From Brevundimonas diminuta 470-4 (GTDB taxonomy: Bacteria > Pseudomonadota > Alphaproteobacteria > Caulobacterales > Caulobacteraceae), in the NCBI GenBank assembly GCA_000318405.1, contig KB291725.1:91108-155107 (forward strand): a DNA stretch of 64,000 nt, in the 5' to 3' direction. The notes under the pieces are model-generated. The model saw only the letters and a program-made list of their open reading frames with translations, was not told the DNA's origin and searched no databases. A program made the position numbers and the translations under genes. Below, in pieces: positions 46,733-55,971 of this stretch; position 1 is the first letter of the stretch; every line of letters begins with the position of its first letter.

Positions 46733-47751
46733 AGGCGCTCGCCCGGCTGGACCTGACCGACGCCGCGACCTTTCCCTCGCGGCGGGTCGAGGAATGGAAA
46801 TACAGTGATCTGAAGCGCTTTCTTCGTGAAGCGCCCGAACCGTCCGGCACGGCCGTCGTCGGCGCGCCGGGGCCGTTCTATGATCTGGGCGGCGACGCCG
46901 TCGTCTTCGCCAACGGCCGCCCGGTCGGGGTGAAGGACTACATCGCCTCGGGCGATCAGACGCTGCGCCTGCGCTTCATCTCGGATGCGACGGGCACCGG
47001 TCATACGGCGGCGGCGCGCATCGTCGCCCGCCCCGGCGCGCGCCTGCTGCTTCTGGAGACGCATGAGGGCAAGGGCTCGGCCTATGTCGCCCACAACAAG
47101 GTCGAGATCGACGTCGCCGCCGACGCCGAGGTGACCCGCATCGTCCTGACCAACGAACCCGCCGACGCCATTTCCGTGGCCGAGGCCGAGGTGCGGCTAG
47201 AGGCAGGCGGTCGCTATCGCCAGACGATCATCGCCACCGGGGCCAGGCTGCAACGTCACGAGACGCGCCTGCGTCATGGGGCGGAGGGCGCCGATGCGCG
47301 CGTGGATGGCCTCTATCTTCTGAACGGCGCGCGCCACTTCGACCTGACCACGGTGATCGACCACGTCTCCCCGAACGGCACGACCAGCCAGCTGATCAAG
47401 GGCGTTGTCCGGGACGAGGCGCGCGGCGTCTTCCAGGGCAAGATCCTGGTCCAGAAGGGCGCTGACGACACCGACGCCCGCATGGGCCACCACGGTCTGA
47501 TCGCCTCGGATCGCGGCGAGATCGACGTGAAGCCCGAGCTGATCATTTATGCCGACGAGGTGCAGTGCGCCCACGGGGCGACCGTCGGGACGCTGGACGA
47601 AAGCGCCCTGTTCTACATGCAGCAGCGCGGCATTTCGGCTGATGAAGCCCGCGCCCTGTTGACCCACGCCTTCCTGATCGAGGTCGTCGACCGCATCGAG
47701 CATGAAGGCGCCAGAGAGGTGGTGCGGGAATGGCTGACGGCTCGCCTGTGA
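46729..47751 (+). CDS. sufD: Fe-S cluster assembly protein SufD
   Basis: 340 aa partner of SufB and SufC. The C-terminal helix block YADEVQCAHGATVGTLDESALFYMQQRGISADEARALLTHAFLIEVVDRI is the SufB/SufD family signature. The N-terminal FPSRRVEEWKYSDLKRFLRE is the SufD one. It is shorter than the E. coli protein (423 aa), as in other alphaproteobacteria. Its last 22 bases overlap sufS. Confidence 0.93.
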   Translation: MKALARLDLTDAATFPSRRVEEWKYSDLKRFLREAPEPSGTAVVGAPGPFYDLGGDAVVFANGRPVGVKDYIASGDQTLRLRFISDATGTGHTAAARIVARPGARLLLLETHEGKGSAYVAHNKVEIDVAADAEVTRIVLTNEPADAISVAEAEVRLEAGGRYRQTIIATGARLQRHETRLRHGAEGADARVDGLYLLNGARHFDLTTVIDHVSPNGTTSQLIKGVVRDEARGVFQGKILVQKGADDTDARMGHHGLIASDRGEIDVKPELIIYADEVQCAHGATVGTLDESALFYMQQRGISADEARALLTHAFLIEVVDRIEHEGAREVVREWLTARL

Positions 47752-48983
47752 TCAACGCACCTGTGACGGGGTTCGACCCCTACGCCGCCCGCGCGCAGTT
47801 CCCGATCCTGTCGCGTCAGGTGAACGGTAAGCCGCTGGTCTATCTGGACAGCGCCGCCTCGGCCCAGAAGCCGCGCGCGGTGATCAACGCCCTGGTCGCG
47901 TCGATGGAAGGCAGCTACGCCAATGTTCACCGGGGCCTGCACACCCTGTCGAACGAGGCGACGGAAGCCTATGAGCACGCCCGCGAGATCGTCGCCCGCT
48001 TCCTGAACGCCCCGTCGCCGGAGACCATCGTCTGGACCAAGGGCGGGACCGAGGCGATCAACCTGGTCGCCAACGGCGTCGGCCTGTCGATCCAGCCTGG
48101 CGACGAGATCATCGTCACCGAGATGGAGCACCACTCCAACATCGTGCCGTGGCACATCCTGCGCGAAAGGCGCGGGGCGGTGCTGAAATGGGCACCGATC
48201 AAGGACGACGGCTCGCTGGACATGGAGGCCTTCGCCGCCCTGCTGGGGCCCAAGACGAAGCTGGTCGCCGTCACCCACATGTCGAATGTGCTGGGCACCA
48301 TCAACCCGGTCGCCGAGATCACCCGTCTGGCCCATGCGGCCGGGGCGCGGGTGCTGGTCGACGGCTGTCAGGGCGCGGTTCACGCAGCGCCGGACGTGCA
48401 GGCCATCGGCTGCGACTACTATGTCCTGACCGGGCACAAGCTGTTCGGTCCCACCGGCATCGGCGTCCTGTACGGCGCGGCCGAGGCGCTGGAGGCCCTG
48501 CCGCCGTATCAGGGCGGCGGCGAGATGATTGAAACGGTCGAGAAGGACCGGGTGACCTACGCCAAACCGCCGCACCGGTTTGAAGCCGGGACGCCGCCGA
48601 TCCTGGAAGCCGTTGGCCTGGGCGCGGCGATCGAGTGGCTGTCGCAGTATGAACCGGCCGCCATTCAGGCGCACGAGGAAGCCCTGTACCGCCACGCGGT
48701 CGAGCGTCTGGCCGACCATGACTGGTTGCGGATTCTGGGCAGGGCAGAAGGGAAGGGCGCCTTGCTGACCTTCGCCGTAGAGGGCGCCCATGCTCATGAC
48801 GTGGCTCAGATCATGGACCGATACGGCGTCGCCGTGCGGGCCGGACTGCACTGCGCCGAGCCGCTGGCGAAAAGACTGGGCGTGAGCGCAAGCACGCGCG
48901 CCTCCTTCGCCCTATATAACACCATGGAGGATACAGACGCCTTCGTGGACGCGCTGATCAAGGCGCGCAACTTCTTCGTGTGA
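47730..48983 (+). CDS. sufS: cysteine desulfurase SufS (class II)
   Basis: 417 aa. Delivers cysteine sulfur for SUF assembly. YLDSAASAQKP, NVHRGLHTLSNEATEAYE, GTEAINLVANG, EMEHHSNIVPW, HMSNVLGTINPV, PLP Lys in TGHKLFGPTGIGVLYG and the active Cys in VRAGLHCAEPL (class II long loop). The start overlaps the end of sufD; a GTG at 47748 is an alternative. There is no SufE gene in the operon, so the accepting protein must be elsewhere. Confidence 0.95.
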   Translation: MADGSPVINAPVTGFDPYAARAQFPILSRQVNGKPLVYLDSAASAQKPRAVINALVASMEGSYANVHRGLHTLSNEATEAYEHAREIVARFLNAPSPETIVWTKGGTEAINLVANGVGLSIQPGDEIIVTEMEHHSNIVPWHILRERRGAVLKWAPIKDDGSLDMEAFAALLGPKTKLVAVTHMSNVLGTINPVAEITRLAHAAGARVLVDGCQGAVHAAPDVQAIGCDYYVLTGHKLFGPTGIGVLYGAAEALEALPPYQGGGEMIETVEKDRVTYAKPPHRFEAGTPPILEAVGLGAAIEWLSQYEPAAIQAHEEALYRHAVERLADHDWLRILGRAEGKGALLTFAVEGAHAHDVAQIMDRYGVAVRAGLHCAEPLAKRLGVSASTRASFALYNTMEDTDAFVDALIKARNFFV

Positions 48984-49390
48984 CGAGTATGGACGACGCC
49001 AAGACCCACAACGCGATCAGCGATAGCGACGCCTTCGCCGCCAGCTGGGACGAGCCGCAGAAGAGCGCGCTGTCTCAGGCCGAGCTGGACAAGCTGACGG
49101 ACGACCTGATCGAGGCGCTGAAGACGGTGTACGATCCGGAAATCCCGGTCGACATCTATGAGCTGGGCCTGATCTACAAGGTCGACGTCTCCGACGATCG
49201 CGACGTGCTGGTCGAGATGACGCTGACGGCGCCGGGCTGCCCGGTCGCCGGCGAAATGCCCGGCTGGGTCGAGGACGCGGTGAAAAAGGTCGACGGCGTC
49301 CGCAGCGCCAGGGCCAATCTGGTGTTTGATCCGCCGTGGGACGCCTCCAAGATGAGCGATGAGGCCAAGCTGGCCCTGAACATGTTCTGA
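48980..49390 (+). CDS. sufT: SUF system assembly protein SufT (MIP18/DUF59 family)
   Basis: 136 aa from a GTG at 48980, overlapping sufS (GTGTGA); ATG at 48989 is the alternative. MIP18-like core LIEALKTVYDPEIPVDIYELGLIYKVDV with the DPE motif, and MTLTAPGCPVAGEMPGWVEDAVKKVDGV with the conserved Cys in TAPGCP. Thought to help late Fe-S delivery under iron limitation. It fills the usual place between sufS and sufA in alphaproteobacteria. Confidence 0.9.
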   Translation: MTSMDDAKTHNAISDSDAFAASWDEPQKSALSQAELDKLTDDLIEALKTVYDPEIPVDIYELGLIYKVDVSDDRDVLVEMTLTAPGCPVAGEMPGWVEDAVKKVDGVRSARANLVFDPPWDASKMSDEAKLALNMF

Positions 49391-49400
49391 TGAGGCCCTG

Positions 49401-49799
49401 ATGACCGAGCTTCAGACCACGACCCGGCCCCGACGCCCCCGGCCCAAGGCGGTGACCCTGACGGACGCCGCCGCCGCGCGCGTGCGCGAGATCATGGACA
49501 ACGCTGAGAAGGACTACGTCGGCCTGCGGGTCGGCGTGAAGAACAGCGGCTGCGCCGGGCAGGAGTACACCTTCGCCTATGCCGAAGAGATTCAGCCGCT
49601 GGACGAGGTGGTCGAGGACAAGGGCGTCACCATCCTGATCGAGCCCAAGGCGGTCCTGTTTCTGATCGGCTCCGAGATCGACTATGAGGTGACGAAGCTG
49701 GCCTCGAAGTTCGTCTTCCACAATCCGAACGAGACCGACGCCTGCGGCTGCGGCGAGAGCGTCACCATCATCCCCGCCGCTGCTTTGGACGCCGACTGA
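49401..49799 (+). CDS. sufA: A-type Fe-S carrier SufA/HesB-like
   Basis: 132 aa. Carries and hands over [2Fe-2S]/[4Fe-4S] clusters. The family's three Cys are present: Cys51 in NSGCAGQEYTF and Cys115, Cys117 in DACGCGESVTI. VTLTDAAAARVREIMDNAEKDYVGLRVGVKNSGCAG is the HesB signature. N-terminal 15 residues are Arg/Pro-rich. Followed after one base by metN. Confidence 0.93.
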   Translation: MTELQTTTRPRRPRPKAVTLTDAAAARVREIMDNAEKDYVGLRVGVKNSGCAGQEYTFAYAEEIQPLDEVVEDKGVTILIEPKAVLFLIGSEIDYEVTKLASKFVFHNPNETDACGCGESVTIIPAAALDAD

Positions 49800-49800
49800 C

Positions 49801-50790
49801 ATGATCCGACTGGAGGGGGTGACCCGGCGCTATCGTAGCGCGGCGGGCGAGCGCACGGCGCTGGACGCTGTCGACTTGCACGTCGCGCGCGGCGAGGTAT
49901 TCGGCGTGGTGGGCCGTTCAGGGGCGGGCAAGTCCACCCTGATCCGCGCCATCAACCGGCTGGAGACGCCCGACGCGGGCAAGGTCTTCGTCGATGGGCA
50001 GGAGATCACCGCCCTGAACGCCGCCGAGCTGCGCGCGGCGCGGCGCGGCATCGGCATGATCTTCCAGCACTTCAATCTGCTGAACGCCAAGACGATTGAG
50101 GACAACGTCGCCTTCCCCCTTCGTCTGGAAGGGCGGTCTGAGGCCGAGGTGAAGGCGCGCACGGCCGAACTGCTGGCGCAACTGGGGCTGGCCGATCACG
50201 CGAAGAAGCATCCGGCCCAGTTGTCAGGCGGCCAGAAGCAGCGCGTCGGCATCGCCCGCGCCCTGGCTTGCGGTCCCAGCGTCCTGTTGTGCGACGAGGC
50301 GACCAGCGCCCTGGACCCTGAGACGACCGAGGACATCCTGACCCTGCTGGACGGGCTGAACCGTGATCTGGGCCTGACCATTGTGCTGATCACCCACCAG
50401 ATGGAGGTGGTGCGCCGCGTCTGCGACCGGGTGGCCGTGCTGAAGGACGGCAGGATCGTTGAGCAGGGCGCGACGGCCGACGTCTTCCTGCACCCGCAGC
50501 ACGCCGTGACGCGCGCCATGCTGGCCGAGGGGGAGGAGGCGATCGACGCCTCGGTCGCGCCTGCCGGGGCGCGCATGGCCCGCCTGACTTTCCGGGGCTC
50601 CTCGACCTATGAGCCGGAATTGAGCCGAGTCGCGCGCACGGCGAGCGTCGACTATTCGATCCTGTCGGGCCGCATCAGCCGAATCCGGGGCGAGCCCTAC
50701 GGTCAGATGACGGTGGCCTTCACCGGCGGCGACGCCGAGGCGGCTCTGACGCAACTGGCCGCACGCGGCGTCGTGGTGGAGGCGGTCTGA
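49801..50790 (+). CDS. metN: methionine ABC transporter ATPase MetN
   Basis: 329 aa. Walker A GRSGAGKST, signature LSGGQKQRVGIARAL, Walker B LLCDEATSALDP, switch His in ITHQMEVVRRV. The C-terminal NIL domain (about 255-329, RLTFRGSSTYEPELSRVARTASVDYSILSGRISRIRGEPYGQMTVAFTGG) is the methionine-sensing domain that inhibits transport when intracellular methionine is high. The ATG lies one base after the sufA stop, with no room for a promoter or riboswitch. Confidence 0.95.
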   Translation: MIRLEGVTRRYRSAAGERTALDAVDLHVARGEVFGVVGRSGAGKSTLIRAINRLETPDAGKVFVDGQEITALNAAELRAARRGIGMIFQHFNLLNAKTIEDNVAFPLRLEGRSEAEVKARTAELLAQLGLADHAKKHPAQLSGGQKQRVGIARALACGPSVLLCDEATSALDPETTEDILTLLDGLNRDLGLTIVLITHQMEVVRRVCDRVAVLKDGRIVEQGATADVFLHPQHAVTRAMLAEGEEAIDASVAPAGARMARLTFRGSSTYEPELSRVARTASVDYSILSGRISRIRGEPYGQMTVAFTGGDAEAALTQLAARGVVVEAV

Positions 50791-51446
50791 TGTTCGCCAA
50801 TGTGGACTGGGCCGATATCGGCAAGGCGACGATCGACACCCTGCTGATGCTGGGCGGATCGATGGTGCTGACCGTGATCCTGGGCGTGCCGCTGGGCGTG
50901 CTGCTGTACCTGTCGGGCAAGGGGCGGCTGGCGGCCAATCCGGTGCTGAACGCCGTGCTGTCCTTCGTCGTCAATGTGCTGCGTTCGGTGCCCTTCATTA
51001 TTCTGCTGATCGTCATGCTGCCGGTGACGGTATTGCTGGTCGGCACCTCTCTGGGCGTGGCGGGCGCCATTCCGCCGCTGGTCGTCGGGGCCGCGCCCTT
51101 CTATGCGCGTCTGGTCGAGACGGCCTTGCGCGAGGTGGACAAGGGCGTGGTCGAAGCGACGCAGGCCATGGGCGGCTCGACCTTCCAGATCGTGACGCGC
51201 GCCCTGTTGCCCGAGGCCATGCCGGGCATCATCGCGGGCGCGACCGTCACCGCCATCGCCCTGGTCAGCTATACGGCCATGGCCGGCGTTGTGGGGGCAG
51301 GCGGGCTCGGCGATCTGGCCATCCGGTTCGGTTACCAGCGCTTCCAGACCGACGTCATGGTCGTGACCGTAGTTCTGCTGCTGATCCTTGTACAAATTCT
51401 GCAGATGATCGGCGACCGTCTGGTCGCTAAGGTCTCGCACCGCTGA
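50790..51446 (+). CDS. metI: methionine ABC transporter permease MetI
   Basis: 218 aa with five predicted helices. The permease loop with the EAA motif is EVDKGVVEATQAMGGSTFQIVTRALLPEAMPGIIAG (about 112-148). NVLRSVPFIILLIVMLPVT and SYTAMAGVVGAGGLGDLAIRFGYQRFQTDVM match MetI. The start overlaps metN by one base (TGATG). Confidence 0.95.
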   Translation: MFANVDWADIGKATIDTLLMLGGSMVLTVILGVPLGVLLYLSGKGRLAANPVLNAVLSFVVNVLRSVPFIILLIVMLPVTVLLVGTSLGVAGAIPPLVVGAAPFYARLVETALREVDKGVVEATQAMGGSTFQIVTRALLPEAMPGIIAGATVTAIALVSYTAMAGVVGAGGLGDLAIRFGYQRFQTDVMVVTVVLLLILVQILQMIGDRLVAKVSHR

Positions 51447-51465
51447 TTTTACGAAAGCCCGCCCC

Positions 51466-52275
51466 ATGATCCGCCGTTCGCTGCTGCTGTCCGCCGCTGC
51501 TGTCCTGACGCTTGCCGCATGCGGTCAGGGCGCGGGCAAGAAGGCGGGGGCCGAGGGCGCGCCTCTGCTGGTCGGCGCTACCGCCGTGCCGCACGCTGAA
51601 ATCCTGGAGCAGGTGAAGCCGATCCTGGCCGCCGAGGGCGTGCCGATCGAGATCAAGGTCTTCAACGACTACGTTCAGCCGAACGTGCAACTGTCTGAAA
51701 AACGGCTGGATGTGAACTACTTCCAGACCAAGCCCTATCTGGACGAGTTCAACACGGCGCGCGGGACGAACCTGATCACCGTCGCCGGCATTCACGTCGA
51801 GCCGCTGGGCCTCTATTCGCGCAAGCACAAGACGCTGGCTGACCTGCCCAACGGCGCTCAAGTCGTCTTGCCCAACGACGCCTCCAACACCGGCCGCGCC
51901 CTGTTGCTGCTGCAGGCGGCGGGCCTGATCACGCACAAGGACCCGCAAAACCCGCTGCAGACGGTGCGCGACATCGCGACCAACCCCAAGGGACTGAAGT
52001 TCCAGGAGGTCGAGGCCGCGACCATCCCGCGGATCCTGCCTCAAGTGGACGGCGCGGTGATCAACACCAACTACGCCCTCGACGCCGGGCTGAAGCCTAA
52101 GACCGACGCGCTGCAACTGGAAGGCGCCGACAGCCCCTATGTGAACTATCTGGTCGCGCGACCGGACAATCAGAACGACCCGCGCATCCAGGCCCTGGCC
52201 AACGCTCTGCGTGGTCAGGCGATCAAGGATTTCATCGCCACGAAATATGAAGGCGCAGTGATCCCGGCGGCCTAG
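51466..52275 (+). CDS. metQ: methionine-binding lipoprotein MetQ
   Basis: 269 aa. Signal peptide with lipobox LAAC (Cys about 19), so a lipid-anchored periplasmic binding protein. Family signatures: VGATAVPHAEILEQVKPILAAEGVPIEIKVFNDYVQPN, DVNYFQTKPYLDEFN, GIHVEPLGLYSRKHK, LPNDASNTGRALLLLQAAGLI and DGAVINTNYALDAGL. It completes MetNIQ. The stop overlaps the convergent plsC by four bases. Confidence 0.95.
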   Translation: MIRRSLLLSAAAVLTLAACGQGAGKKAGAEGAPLLVGATAVPHAEILEQVKPILAAEGVPIEIKVFNDYVQPNVQLSEKRLDVNYFQTKPYLDEFNTARGTNLITVAGIHVEPLGLYSRKHKTLADLPNGAQVVLPNDASNTGRALLLLQAAGLITHKDPQNPLQTVRDIATNPKGLKFQEVEAATIPRILPQVDGAVINTNYALDAGLKPKTDALQLEGADSPYVNYLVARPDNQNDPRIQALANALRGQAIKDFIATKYEGAVIPAA

Positions 52276-53069
52276 GCCGCCTCGCTGACCGTCCTGGCCG
52301 CTTCGGCGGCCTTGGCGGATTCTTCCTTGGATTCGACCAGCACGGCGGGGGTGACCGGCTGTCCGGTCGCCTCGGCGATCAGTTCGGCCGTCTTGCCTTC
52401 CACGACGGCTTCAAGCCGTTGCAGAAACTCGGCCTTCGGCAGGCCGGTCGGGATGGGTTCGAGGAATTCCAGCGTCGCCGTGCCGGGGTTCTTGTGGAAC
52501 TCTTCCAGCGGCCAGAACAGGCCCAGATTGGTCGCCAGAGGCACGACGGGCATGTCGAAGTCGCGATACATGTGCCAGACGCCCGAGCGATAGCGGAACT
52601 TCTCGCCGACCTTGGCCAGATGGCCTTCCGGATAAATCAGGATCTTGCGGCCCTCGCGATTGGCGTCGGCGGCGCGTTCTTTCAGGGCGGCGCGGGCGGC
52701 GTGGCCGCCGCAGTTGTTCACGACGATGGCGCCCAGCTTTTTCAGCACTGTTCCCAGCAGGGGGAACTTCTCCAGATGATCGCCGGTGACGAAGGCCACA
52801 TCGTCGAACTGGTCATAGGTGGCGAAGCCGTCGCCCCAGCTCTGGTGCTTCGAGGCGATGATGAAGGCGCCCTGCGGCAGGCGTTCCTTGCCGCGCGTCT
52901 CGATACGGATGCCCGCAAACAGGCTCATGGCCTGCACCATGCGCCGGACATAACGGCGGATGATCCAGCTCGTGGCCTTTCGGCCCGGCGCCAGGGCCGC
53001 AAAGGCGGCGGCCAGGCCGTAGGTGATGGAAAGCGCCCAATAGGCGATGTTGAACAGCAGGCTTCGCAT
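52272..53069 (-). CDS. plsC: 1-acyl-sn-glycerol-3-phosphate acyltransferase
   Basis: 265 aa. Adds the second acyl chain in phosphatidate synthesis. N-terminal membrane helix (about 5-30). HX4D motif as KHQSWGDGF (His in about 74-80), the third acyltransferase motif YPEGHLAKVG in place of the canonical FPEGTRS, and VPLATNLGLFW. The C-terminal part (about 225-265) is Ala/Glu-rich. It is the only gene of this strand here, downstream of none. Confidence 0.92.
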   Translation of the reverse strand: MRSLLFNIAYWALSITYGLAAAFAALAPGRKATSWIIRRYVRRMVQAMSLFAGIRIETRGKERLPQGAFIIASKHQSWGDGFATYDQFDDVAFVTGDHLEKFPLLGTVLKKLGAIVVNNCGGHAARAALKERAADANREGRKILIYPEGHLAKVGEKFRYRSGVWHMYRDFDMPVVPLATNLGLFWPLEEFHKNPGTATLEFLEPIPTGLPKAEFLQRLEAVVEGKTAELIAEATGQPVTPAVLVESKEESAKAAEAARTVSEAA

Positions 53070-53118
53070 CAGGCGACTATGCCAGCCTGCCGTTCAGAGG
53101 CGAGCCTAAAGTGAAGCC

Positions 53119-54177
53119 TCAGGCGGCGTCGGACACGGCATGGGCGGCGGCGGTGACCTTGTTGCGCCCGCTGCGCTTGGAGGCATAGAGCGCCTCGTCC
53201 GCCCGCGTCAGCAGTTGGCTCGCGGTTTCGCCGGGGCGGCGCAGACCGAAGCCGACGGAGATGGTCACGGCGCCCAGATCGTCGTTGGTCGAGCGACGGC
53301 GCAGGGCGCGGGAGGCGATTTCCTCACGAATGGCGTTCAGCGCGGCTTCGATGGCGCCCGCCGTTTCGCCGGGGAAGATCAGGGCGAACTCTTCGCCTCC
53401 ATAGCGGGCGGCGATGCGCGGCGCCCGCGACACCCGGCCCAGGACGCTGGCGACATAGCGCAGCACCTGATCGCCCGTCTGGTGCCCCCAGGTGTCGTTG
53501 AAGCGCTTGAAATGGTCGATGTCGATGATAGCGAGCCCGATCGAGCCGCCCATACTTTCCGCCTCATCGCACAGCCGCAGCAGGTGTTCGTCGAACGCCT
53601 TGCGGTTGGCCAGATTGGTCAGAGCGTCCGTCATCGCGTCGCGGCGCACCTGCTCCATGTGATCGCGCAGCCTGGTCACTTCGCGATTTGACGATTCCAG
53701 GCGGCGTTCCAGCGCGGCGGTATGGCGCCGGATGCGGCGGGTCGCATCCGCTAGCGAAGACACGATATCTCCAAGGCTGTCGGCGTCGCCTGCGCTGGCC
53801 ATCCGGTCGACAGCGTCAGCCAAGGTGTGCCCGTAGTTGGCCTGGCTTTCGCGCGCCTTGTCGATGGCGCCCGCCACAGCCGCCAGTTCCCTGTTCAGCA
53901 TGGCGCCGGCGTCGCGAATTTCTTCGGACAGACGGCCGCGCGGCAGGAACTCGGCGGCCAGCATTTCCGCCGTCGAATCGGTGAAGGGCGCACCTGTCGC
54001 CAGAAGGCGCGAAATCTCCTGCCCCAGCGTTCCGTCCGGGTCGCCCAGGTAGTGCAGCCACAGTTCGAAGTTCAACGGCGTCGGCCACACGGCGGCGGCC
54101 TGCATGGCGTCCACGGCGCGGTGCGCCAGAGTATAGGCTTCTGGACTGCGAACCGTGGTTTCCACCTGGGTGGTCAT
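53119..54177 (-). CDS. diguanylate cyclase (GGDEF domain)
   Basis: 352 aa. Makes cyclic di-GMP. The N-terminal part (about 1-165) is a helical sensor-like region without a recognised domain, containing a coiled-coil stretch ending at RDHMEQVRRDAMTDALTNLANRKAFDEHL. The active-site motif RYGGEEF is intact. The usual RxxD inhibitory site reads RAPR just before (PRIAARYGGEEF), so product feedback inhibition is probably lost. No membrane segment is seen. Confidence 0.93.
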   Translation of the reverse strand: MTTQVETTVRSPEAYTLAHRAVDAMQAAAVWPTPLNFELWLHYLGDPDGTLGQEISRLLATGAPFTDSTAEMLAAEFLPRGRLSEEIRDAGAMLNRELAAVAGAIDKARESQANYGHTLADAVDRMASAGDADSLGDIVSSLADATRRIRRHTAALERRLESSNREVTRLRDHMEQVRRDAMTDALTNLANRKAFDEHLLRLCDEAESMGGSIGLAIIDIDHFKRFNDTWGHQTGDQVLRYVASVLGRVSRAPRIAARYGGEEFALIFPGETAGAIEAALNAIREEIASRALRRRSTNDDLGAVTISVGFGLRRPGETASQLLTRADEALYASKRSGRNKVTAAAHAVSDAA

Positions 54178-54257
54178 GCCTGAACTGCCCCTGCGCTGCG
54201 TGAGCCGGAAGGCTATACCGGTCTTCTGTAACGCAGGGTTAAGTTCGCAAACCGGCC

Positions 54258-55748
54258 TTATCCGGCCAGAACGACCGGGCGACGCAGGAAGGCCGGGACG
54301 TCATCGCCGAAAGGATTTCCGGCGAGGGACGCGGGCTGGCGGCTTTCAGCCTGATTAGCCTTCTGGGGCGTCTTCTGGGCCGCAGGCGTCGTCTTGCCTT
54401 CGGCCTTCTTGCGGCTGCGCGTGCGTTGAGGCGCGGCTTCGGCTTCAGACGCGGGCGTCGGCGCTGTTTCGACCTGGGTTTCGACTTCGACGGGCGCTTC
54501 TTCGACCGAACGACGCGAACGGCCTCCGCGTTCGCTGCGTTCGCTGCGTTCGCCGCGTCCACGGCCGCGGCTTGAGCGGCTGTCGTCGCGCGGGCGGTCC
54601 TTGATGGAGGCGAAGTCGATGCCGTCCAGCGGCAGCTCGACCGGCTCCTTCTTGATCAGCTTCAGCACCTTGTCCAACGACTTGTCGTCGGCGGGCGTCA
54701 CGATCATGAAGGCCTCGCCCAGACGCCCGGCGCGGCCGGTGCGGCCGATGCGGTGGACGTAGTCGTCCGCGTGGTGCGGAACGTCATAGTTGAAGACGTG
54801 GCTGACGGCCGGAATATCCAGACCGCGTGCGGCGACGTCCGAGGCGACCAGCAACTTGAGCGCGCCGCTGCGGAAGTCGGCCAGAGTCTTCATCCGCAGC
54901 GACTGGTCCAGATCGCCGTGGATCGGCGCGGCGTCGAAGCCGTGGACCTGCAGCGACTTGGCGACGATGTCGACTTCCGACTTGCGGTTGCAGAAGACGA
55001 TGCCGTTCTGAACCTCGCCGCGTTCGACCAGGGCGCGCAGAGCCGTCCGCTTGGCCTTGGGGTCCGAGGTCGGCAGGCGGGTGATGTGCTGGGTGATGGT
55101 GTCGGCGGTCGTGGCCGGGCGCGCCACCTCGATCCGGGTCGGATCCTTGAGGAACTGCTGCGTCAGGCGCGTGATCTCCGGCGGCATGGTGGCCGAGAAG
55201 AACAGGGTCTGGCGACGTGGCGGCGTCAGCTTGAAGATGCGCTCGATATCCGGAATGAAGCCCATGTCCAGCATCCGGTCGGCCTCGTCGACCACCATCA
55301 GCTCGACCCCGGTCAGCAGCATCTTGCCGCGATCGAACAGGTCCAGCAGGCGGCCCGGCGTGGCGATCAGCACGTCCACGCCCTTGTTCAGGGCGGCGAC
55401 CTGGTCGCCCATCGACACGCCGCCGATCAGCAGCACCCAGTTCAGGCGCGTGCCCCTGGCGTATTTGGCGAAGCTCTCGGCCACCTGGTCGGCCAGTTCG
55501 CGCGTAGGGGCCAGCACCACGGCGCGCGGCATCCGGGCGCGGGCGCGGCCCGAGGCCAGGCGGTCGACCATGGGCAGGGTGAAGGCGGCTGTCTTGCCGG
55601 TGCCGGTCTGGGCGATGCCGAGGACATCGCGGCCGGCGAGGGCCACGGGAATGGCCTGTTCCTGAATGGGGGTGGCGGTCGTGTAGCCGGTATCGGCGAC
55701 CGCCTGCAGGGTCGTGGGCGAAAGGCCCAGCTTGGAAAACTCAGTCAT
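54258..55748 (-). CDS. DEAD-box RNA helicase (RhlE type)
   Basis: 496 aa. Q motif GLSPTTLQAVADTGYTTATPIQEQAIP, Walker A AQTGTGKTAA, PTRELADQVAE, DEAD in LMVVDEADRMLDMGF, SAT in FFSATMPPEI, and HRIGRTGRAGRLG in domain 2. Residues about 385-496 are a disordered Arg/Ser/Gly- then Ala/Lys/Pro-rich tail, as in RhlE-type cold-adapted helicases that act in ribosome assembly and mRNA decay. A strong promoter at 55861-55889 would give a leader of about 105 bases. Confidence 0.93.
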   Translation of the reverse strand: MTEFSKLGLSPTTLQAVADTGYTTATPIQEQAIPVALAGRDVLGIAQTGTGKTAAFTLPMVDRLASGRARARMPRAVVLAPTRELADQVAESFAKYARGTRLNWVLLIGGVSMGDQVAALNKGVDVLIATPGRLLDLFDRGKMLLTGVELMVVDEADRMLDMGFIPDIERIFKLTPPRRQTLFFSATMPPEITRLTQQFLKDPTRIEVARPATTADTITQHITRLPTSDPKAKRTALRALVERGEVQNGIVFCNRKSEVDIVAKSLQVHGFDAAPIHGDLDQSLRMKTLADFRSGALKLLVASDVAARGLDIPAVSHVFNYDVPHHADDYVHRIGRTGRAGRLGEAFMIVTPADDKSLDKVLKLIKKEPVELPLDGIDFASIKDRPRDDSRSSRGRGRGERSERSERGGRSRRSVEEAPVEVETQVETAPTPASEAEAAPQRTRSRKKAEGKTTPAAQKTPQKANQAESRQPASLAGNPFGDDVPAFLRRPVVLAG

Positions 55749-55860
55749 GCAGTCCTGAAGGGACGGAGGATAACGTTCGCAAACGCCTTCAGCTGACGGA
55801 ACCGCCCCTCGTGGGCGAGCGGGCGGCGCGCATCGCCAGTCCTGTTCCGAGCCTGCGGCC

Positions 55861-55889
55861 GTATAAAGAAAGCCCTACTCGTCAGTCAA
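55861..55889 (-). promoter_or_regulatory. promoter of the RhlE-type helicase gene
   Basis: Minus strand: TTGACT (55884-55889), 17-base spacer, TTATAC (55861-55866), a near-consensus sigma-70 promoter. The start point would be near 55854, giving a leader of about 105 bases to the ATG at 55748. Confidence 0.65.
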
Positions 55890-55971
55890 GTATTTCCGTT
55901 CGCAATGGCTCCGCTTGGCAACAGCGGCGCGGGCTGTATGGTCGCCTCGGGGACTGGGAGAAGGATGTCGA

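Noticed and set aside
49790-49801. A SAM riboswitch or separate promoter ahead of metN
   Set aside because: Only one base lies between the sufA stop and the metN ATG.
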